Assembly (NCBI GenBank): GCA_002304785.1
Contig: DBMG01000023.1
Coordinates: 1-11,537 of the forward strand
Direction of reading: 5' to 3'
DNA: 11,537 bases
From: Candidatus Accumulibacter sp. UBA704
Lineage (GTDB): Bacteria; Pseudomonadota; Gammaproteobacteria; Burkholderiales; Rhodocyclaceae
Numbering within the stretch: the first letter of the stretch is position 1; every line of letters begins with the position of its first letter. Positions 7,195 to 11,537 of this stretch are shown here, piece by piece. The notes under the pieces were generated by a model that was not told the DNA's origin, searched no databases, and worked only from the letters and a program-made list of their open reading frames with translations. The position numbers and the translations under genes are program-made.

Positions 7195-7408
7195 ATGCGT
7201 ACAATGACGAGCTGACCCCTGATTCGTATTTTTTGCCGGAGTCGTTGTTCTGGTACTGGCCCTGGCGATTCCAGGCAGCCCGGTTTTTATCAGCGAAGGG
7301 TTCGTCGCATTTGCCGCGTTTGTCGGCACCCTCCTGCCGCAGAGTGGTAATACGCGCGGGTATCCTTATGATCGTGAATCGGTCCGAAGACGCCTCCCGG
7401 ATCGATAG
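7195..7408 (+). pseudogene. Broken DUF2892 (YgaP-like transmembrane) gene
   Basis: Just 5 bp after the permease stop, an AAGGA leads to ATG 7195 (a second ATG at 7204). The reading frame soon meets an in-frame TGA at 7213-7215. The same frame continues as PLIRIF and then shifts by one base at a run of six T (7229-7234). The shifted frame reads AGVVVLVLALAIPGSPVF, then ISEGFVAFAAFVGTLLPQSG, and ends at TAG 7406-7408. Together this follows the DUF2892 pattern of R-I-R-FAG-VVL-LAL, a second hydrophobic helix with FVG-LL-QSG, and a short tail; intact members are small two-helix inner-membrane proteins of about 65-70 residues. The usual GFCP motif appears as RGYP, so its cysteine is lost. With stop, frameshift and lost motif together, decay is likelier than one sequencing error. 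The position suggests it was once the third gene of the efflux operon. Confidence 0.6.
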
Positions 7409-7462
7409 TAACCAGTGCCTTCTGGCCTTTGAGTTAAATGGCAATCATGTTTTGGTCCTTGT

Positions 7463-9793
7463 CTAATCGATGAGCTGCACTTCGTAGTCCTGGCCTTCCC
7501 AACACATTTTGTTTAGCCAATAGATAGTGAATTGAACGGTGTCACCTGCATGCAGCCCTGCAAGCGAGAGACTGGCCTTGTACACGCCAAGCCCCGTATC
7601 GCTGGTGACAGTATCCTGGATGGCGCGCCATCCGTTACTACCCCAGTGAATGCGAGCCGGGTCACGCAGTACCACACTGAATTTGTCGCCAATACGGATA
7701 TGGCGTGGGCGATACCATGGCCCCCAAAGGGTATCGAAAACCTCTGGGCGCTTTCCTTCGTAACGTGCCCAGGTAGCGGCCGGTCGGTCCACCGGATAAC
7801 CTTTGACCCGGCTGTAACACAGCTTGATGAATTCGCTGTGAGCCCACACCAGCGGCATGGCTGAGCCGCTGGGCCTGCCCGGTTGGAGACGGTAATCACG
7901 AATCGGCTTCCAGTCCCAAACCTGTTCCGGCAACATGCCGACACTACTGGACATGGCCACCATCGCCTTGATATAGGGCAAAGGGTCAATGCCTGCCAGC
8001 AGCTCATAATGGCCTCGTTCTCCAACCAATAACGGCCAACCACGTCCGCGACCGGTTCCGTCGAAAGGACTGCCGTCGTTGTGTTCACCATAACCGTCGC
8101 CGTTGTAGCGGTGCCATACGGGACCACTGGGGGTGTCGGTCTTGAGCAGTTTGTCAACGACTCTCAGACTGTCGATGACGATGGGGTCGTCCGCCCGGCG
8201 CAGCCCGTAGCGAACCAGCTGCAAGAAATCGGTGCCGATCTGCTCATCTGCCGGCAAATTTGGATCGATGGCGCGGTTTTTGATCGCGACATGTTCTGTT
8301 TGAGCGCGCTCATTGACTAAGATGTCCGCGGGTGAGATCCGCATGTAATAGCCGCTCACACCCAATTGACGGGCCAAGGATGTGTTTCTGACAACGGTCC
8401 ACTCTTCGAGCCGCGCGTTCCAGCTGTCTGCCAGTTGCAATGCGAACTCGACGGACTCCCCGTCGAGAAAGGTGCTGCCCTCCACCAGCGCTGCGATGGC
8501 AATAGCGAGCGTAAAGGTATTGATGCCGGGATCTTCCTCCCAACGGTCCTGGCCGGTGATTGGGCCCTCCCTGGCGATAAAGGAGAGAGCACGATGGACC
8601 ATATCGGTGACAGGAATATCCGCCAATGCGTGCTGATCGCGCAGCGATGCCGCCAACAGCACCGGAAAAGCGGCTTCGTCGAGTTGAATTCCTTGCCAGA
8701 ACGCTTCGCCGCCGAGCCACTGATTCTGAAACCAATGTCCGTCTTCTTGCTGAGTAGCCATCAGGTAACGCAGCACGTCGCGAGCATCCTCGTATGCACC
8801 CATGGCCACCAGCGCCCCGGCAGTTTCCACCAGGTCGCGACACCACACTAGGTGATATCCGCCCCGGCTTTCGCTAGTTTCGCCCCATGGAACGGCAAGG
8901 CTAGCTACTGCAGCCCCGACATAGGTCCTGTCCTGATGGACCTTGAGCACCATGGCCGACAGCGAGAGCATGTCGTTCAGGTGATCAGGCAACGCAGGGA
9001 GTCGGCACATTCCAAGCCAGGACTCCCAAGCGCGACATTGGAGATCCCAGACTGTTTCGAAATCGTCCATCAGGCTTGCCAGTGCCAGAGTTGCCGCGGA
9101 CTCTTTGCTGGTTGCAAAACCCAGGGCCAGCGTGGCCTGCCTTGGCAGTTCGCCCATCAGGGAAACAGCGCCTGGGCCGGCCGCGTCATATTGCCACGAC
9201 ATGCGCCCATGGCGATCAAAGTCCTGCCAACCGTCACTTGCTCCGAGACAGCCCACCGAGCAGCGCTGCCAAGCATCGGAACCATCATCGTTCCCCGCCA
9301 TTAATGCTAAGCCGAAGGGCCCCTGTTCTGCCCACAGTACCGTGCGGCTATTGTGCTTTGCTACTGTGGCGAAGTTGTTTCGCGCATCACCGCCTAGTCG
9401 CGCGGCTAGTAGTGCGTATGGCCTCAAGTCCTTGTCGCCTTCCAGTTGATAATGAATCAGCAACGTGTCGCGCCGTTGCGACGGACAGATTCGTAGGGTG
9501 AAGGTAAAGCGCGAGTGGTGATGAATGATTGTCACTGCGGGCACCCCGGGCTTGGGTAGCCGCACTTCATATTCCCCGAGTCGGCGCAGTTCGACCCAGA
9601 ATCCCCTGTCATCGGCGACTATAAATCCTAGGTCCCGGATTTGCGGGATGTCGATGCGTGGATAGTAAACTTCCGTGAGAATGCCTTCGGCCACAGTGAA
9701 CCAGACCCGCGACGAACCCAGACTGGTACCCGCCATATCTTTGCCGGCGTGAGCCCAAGTGGGTGGTATTGATGGTGCTTGGGGAGCTTGCAT
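7463..9793 (-). CDS. GH15 glucoamylase/glucodextranase-like glycoside hydrolase
   Basis: This 776-residue enzyme of glycoside hydrolase family 15 probably releases glucose from the ends of alpha-glucans by inversion. Residues 1-260 form the N-terminal beta-sandwich of prokaryotic glucoamylases and glucodextranases (WAHAGKDMAGTSLGSSRVWFT near residue 13 and YYPRID near 43). Residues about 270-670 are the (alpha/alpha)6 barrel: GGYHLVWCRDL at 311-321, TQQEDGHWFQNQWLGG at 347-362, DRWEEDPGINTFTLA with the expected general acid Glu419 and partner Glu420, and LVWAHSEFIKL with the expected general base Glu654. Residues about 695-776 (RIHWGSNGW) look like a carbohydrate-binding beta domain. No signal peptide is visible, so it probably acts in the cytoplasm on glycogen- or maltodextrin-like glucans. 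The start is set by conserved residues right after it; the Shine-Dalgarno signal is poor and a small dyad lies just before the ATG. Exact glycan specificity is unknown. Confidence 0.93.
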   Translation of the reverse strand: MQAPQAPSIPPTWAHAGKDMAGTSLGSSRVWFTVAEGILTEVYYPRIDIPQIRDLGFIVADDRGFWVELRRLGEYEVRLPKPGVPAVTIIHHHSRFTFTLRICPSQRRDTLLIHYQLEGDKDLRPYALLAARLGGDARNNFATVAKHNSRTVLWAEQGPFGLALMAGNDDGSDAWQRCSVGCLGASDGWQDFDRHGRMSWQYDAAGPGAVSLMGELPRQATLALGFATSKESAATLALASLMDDFETVWDLQCRAWESWLGMCRLPALPDHLNDMLSLSAMVLKVHQDRTYVGAAVASLAVPWGETSESRGGYHLVWCRDLVETAGALVAMGAYEDARDVLRYLMATQQEDGHWFQNQWLGGEAFWQGIQLDEAAFPVLLAASLRDQHALADIPVTDMVHRALSFIAREGPITGQDRWEEDPGINTFTLAIAIAALVEGSTFLDGESVEFALQLADSWNARLEEWTVVRNTSLARQLGVSGYYMRISPADILVNERAQTEHVAIKNRAIDPNLPADEQIGTDFLQLVRYGLRRADDPIVIDSLRVVDKLLKTDTPSGPVWHRYNGDGYGEHNDGSPFDGTGRGRGWPLLVGERGHYELLAGIDPLPYIKAMVAMSSSVGMLPEQVWDWKPIRDYRLQPGRPSGSAMPLVWAHSEFIKLCYSRVKGYPVDRPAATWARYEGKRPEVFDTLWGPWYRPRHIRIGDKFSVVLRDPARIHWGSNGWRAIQDTVTSDTGLGVYKASLSLAGLHAGDTVQFTIYWLNKMCWEGQDYEVQLID

Positions 9794-9797
9794 GAGT

Positions 9798-9810
9798 ACC
9801 GATCGTCGGT
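9798..9810. promoter_or_regulatory. Small dyad next to the GH15 start codon
   Basis: ACCGATCGTCGGT is a perfect inverted repeat with 5-bp arms and a 3-bp spacer. It sits about 4 nt before the GH15 ATG on that strand, where a Shine-Dalgarno sequence is expected but is not obvious. In mRNA it could fold and limit ribosome access, or in DNA it could be a repressor site. It may also be chance, since about ten dyads of this size are expected in a window this long. Confidence 0.25.
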
Positions 9811-10103
9811 TGTGATTGAAATCGGACTGCGGTCTTGTCTGACAGTTTCACAAATCGCTGGTTAGGATCAAGTCCCTATGAACCGGAACGAAAAACGCCG
9901 CTTTGCCGAGTTTCAGCCCAAGGCCGGGTGATCCACTCTTCTCCAACTTCCACTTAAGCGGTTTATTACAACGTCGTCAGTGTCATCCAACGCCAGCTTT
10001 CAAAAAAAACGGAAACGGCGCACTTGGAATCGGGTAGGCTGGTCTTTCAAGAGTAGTTCTCTAGTTGAATGCATGGATCTCTTCACTCGAAAGATAAAGT
10101 ACG
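9811..10103. other. Divergent intergenic region between the GH15 and MFS genes
   Basis: About 310 bp separate the two divergent starts (9794-10103), and both promoters should lie here. I see no strong sigma-70 pair on either strand. A run of eight A is at about 10009-10016. A 17-codon frame starting ATG AAC CGG at 9878-9886 has no ribosome binding site and resembles nothing known to me. No tRNA, sRNA or repeat is recognisable. Confidence 0.4.
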
Positions 10104-11414
10104 GTGAATATTCCGTTATTTCCAAGCATTGCCGATTCCAATCGAAAGCGCTTCATCGGCTTTCGCGTGCTGTTCAATTCCCGGTTTTACTATCCGATAT
10201 TGGCGGTGCTCTTCCTCGACCTGGGGCTTTCGGCCACGCAATACACGCTGCTCAATTTTGTATGGGCCATTACCATTGTCGTGGCTGAAGTGCCTTCGGG
10301 AGCACTTGCAGACCGTATCGGACGACGCCCTCTGATCATTGCATCGGCGGCTTGCATGGTGCTTGAGATGTCATTGCTTCTCGCGGCCCCGCTCAACGGG
10401 GGGCTGACCCTGCTGCTGTTCTGCCTGGCAAACCGAATGCTCAGCGGATTGGCCGAGGCACTGGCAAGCGGCGCAGATGAATCGTTGGCCTACGATTCCC
10501 TTGCGGCAGAATCCCGTGGACACGAGTGGCCGGATGTGATGGCCGATGTCGTGCATTGGCAGTCATTGGGGCTGTGCGTGGCCATGCTCGTTGGCGCAGC
10601 CGTATATGACCCGAACCTGATGAGCAGCATCATGGCGTCTCTGGGCAGCGACATACGAATTGATCAAGGCATTGCGCTACGTTTTCCTATTGCCTTGAAT
10701 CTGACCAGTGCGGGAGTCGTACTGTGGTTGGCCCTCGGAATGCGTGAACCGGCCGCAATCGGCAAGGAGCCACACCCAGCCAATGGCTGGCAGGACATCG
10801 TGGATGCCGGGCGTTGGATTCTGCGAACTCCCGTCGCGCTATTCGTCATCGTCGGTGGCGTAATGATCGATAGCGTGATTCGTTTGTTCCTGACTTTTGG
10901 CAGCGCGTACTACCGCCTGATTGAGCTGCCTGAGGCCAGTTTCGGCTTTATCGGAGCCGCCATGGCCGGACTGGGAATACTGGTCGCGCCGATAGCCAGA
11001 GGCTTGGTCGTTTCCGGTTCATTGCTGCGCAATTTCATGATTCTCACCGCGCTGGCGCTGTTGGGGTTGGCAGGAATTGCGCTCAAGATTCCTCAATGGG
11101 GCGTTCTGTTCGCCATTCCCTTGGCGGCCGCCATGACAGCGCTGGGCTATATCGTTTCGAACACCCTGAACGCCCATGCCCGTTCCGCTCAACGAGCTAC
11201 CGTTCTCTCGTTCAAGGGGCTCGTTTTCAATCTTGGCTACGGTTTTGTCAGCCTGCTGTTTGCCCTCGCCCTGCGTGCCCTGAAAGGCGTCAGCTCTCCT
11301 GAACAAGCCTTCGCCAGCGCGATTGAAGCGCTGCCACTATGGCTCTTATTGACTTTGATCCTGCTGGCGTTGGCGTTCCGCCGGCACGTTACCGAATTGA
11401 ATACGAAACCCTGA
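10104..11414 (+). CDS. MFS transporter (probable drug/proton antiporter type)
   Basis: This is an integral inner-membrane protein of 436 residues with about 12 hydrophobic segments, in line with the major facilitator superfamily. The key signature is motif A between TM2 and TM3, GALADRIGRRPL at residues 66-77, preceded by AEVPS at the end of TM2. The segment RMLSGLAEALASGADESLAYDSL at about 111-133 fits the TM4 region of MFS exporters, with Arg111 like the proton-coupling arginine. It probably exports a small molecule by proton exchange; the substrate is unknown. The start is GTG 10104: an in-frame TAA at 10095-10097 rules out anything further upstream, and the next Met is deep inside a membrane helix. 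The Shine-Dalgarno signal is weak (AAAG at 10096-10099). It stands alone, divergent from the GH15 gene, with no neighbour that reveals its substrate. Confidence 0.9.
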   Translation: MNIPLFPSIADSNRKRFIGFRVLFNSRFYYPILAVLFLDLGLSATQYTLLNFVWAITIVVAEVPSGALADRIGRRPLIIASAACMVLEMSLLLAAPLNGGLTLLLFCLANRMLSGLAEALASGADESLAYDSLAAESRGHEWPDVMADVVHWQSLGLCVAMLVGAAVYDPNLMSSIMASLGSDIRIDQGIALRFPIALNLTSAGVVLWLALGMREPAAIGKEPHPANGWQDIVDAGRWILRTPVALFVIVGGVMIDSVIRLFLTFGSAYYRLIELPEASFGFIGAAMAGLGILVAPIARGLVVSGSLLRNFMILTALALLGLAGIALKIPQWGVLFAIPLAAAMTALGYIVSNTLNAHARSAQRATVLSFKGLVFNLGYGFVSLLFALALRALKGVSSPEQAFASAIEALPLWLLLTLILLALAFRRHVTELNTKP

Positions 11415-11486
11415 TTCGCCGTTGTTTCCCGAAAAATCTTTTAAACAGCGATCCCATCTTTTCGATCACGAACTCCCGGCGGGTTA

Positions 11487-11537
11487 TCACGGATAGATGT
11501 CGCCGGTCAGATAGGCGCCCCAATTCTTCTCGAAATA
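11487..11537 (-). CDS. Possible C-terminal end of a gene running off the window
   Basis: On the minus strand the last 51 bases read YFEKNWGAYLTGDIYP and then TGA at 11487-11489. The composition looks like real protein and the frame stays open to the window edge, but 16 residues are too few to name a family. If real, the gene converges on the MFS gene with about 70 bp between their stop codons. No clear terminator hairpin is seen in that gap. Confidence 0.35.
   Translation of the reverse strand, partial: YFEKNWGAYLTGDIYP

Noticed and set aside
7229..7234. Programmed frameshift at the six-T run in the DUF2892-like gene
   Set aside because: An in-frame TGA lies upstream at 7213-7215, no stimulatory structure is evident, and the family's cysteine is lost, so decay explains the data better.
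7170..7466. Plus-strand frame of 98 codons after the permease
   Set aside because: It starts inside the permease end, has no ribosome binding site and no known family pattern; the DUF2892-like signal lies in the other two frames.
8310..8846. Minus- and plus-strand frames inside the GH15 gene
   Set aside because: They are shadows of the GH15 gene, whose own frame contains all the catalytic motifs in order.

Overview
The window looks like chromosomal DNA from a GC-rich Gram-negative bacterium, most likely a beta- or gammaproteobacterium. This rests on the periplasmic-adaptor/RND efflux pair, the CrgA-type LysR regulator, Shine-Dalgarno-led starts and G/C-ending codons. No 16S rRNA, tRNA or taxonomically decisive gene is present, so the genus cannot be named. 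No intact insertion sequence, integrase, CRISPR array or RNA gene was seen.

Layout. (1) 169-2392: a LysR-type regulator on the minus strand is divergent from a plus-strand pair, an AhpD-like carboxymuconolactone decarboxylase-family protein and a pyridoxamine-5'-phosphate-oxidase-like flavin-binding protein. The divergent gap is an AT-rich pocket with a perfect 6+3+6 dyad that fits a LysR T-N11-A box, so this is probably a small LysR-controlled redox or detoxification module. (2) 2393-2921: no intact gene. It holds a GC-rich hairpin, a minus-strand remnant resembling an internal segment of a DedA-family membrane protein, and a likely promoter for the next operon. (3) 2922-7189: a two-gene efflux operon of periplasmic adaptor and RND permease, with no outer-membrane channel gene beside it. 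(4) 7190-7462: directly behind the permease lies a broken DUF2892 (YgaP-like transmembrane) gene with an in-frame stop, a frameshift at a T-run and loss of the usual cysteine. (5) 7463-9793: a minus-strand GH15 glucoamylase/glucodextranase-like enzyme with no visible signal peptide and a C-terminal carbohydrate-binding-like segment. (6) 10104-11414: a plus-strand MFS transporter with a GTG start, divergent from the GH15 gene across about 310 bp. (7) 11487-11537: possibly the last codons of a minus-strand gene that runs off the window.

The most notable point is that an apparently intact RND efflux operon is flanked by two decayed genes, a DedA-like one upstream on the opposite strand and a DUF2892 one downstream on the same strand. 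Both families often occur with rhodanese or reactive-sulfur genes. The locus may be the eroded form of a larger efflux and sulfur-stress island in which only the pump was kept. That is inference from recognised protein motifs and needs comparison with homologous loci. I found no convincing new system in the window; the rest reads as ordinary accessory metabolism and transport.
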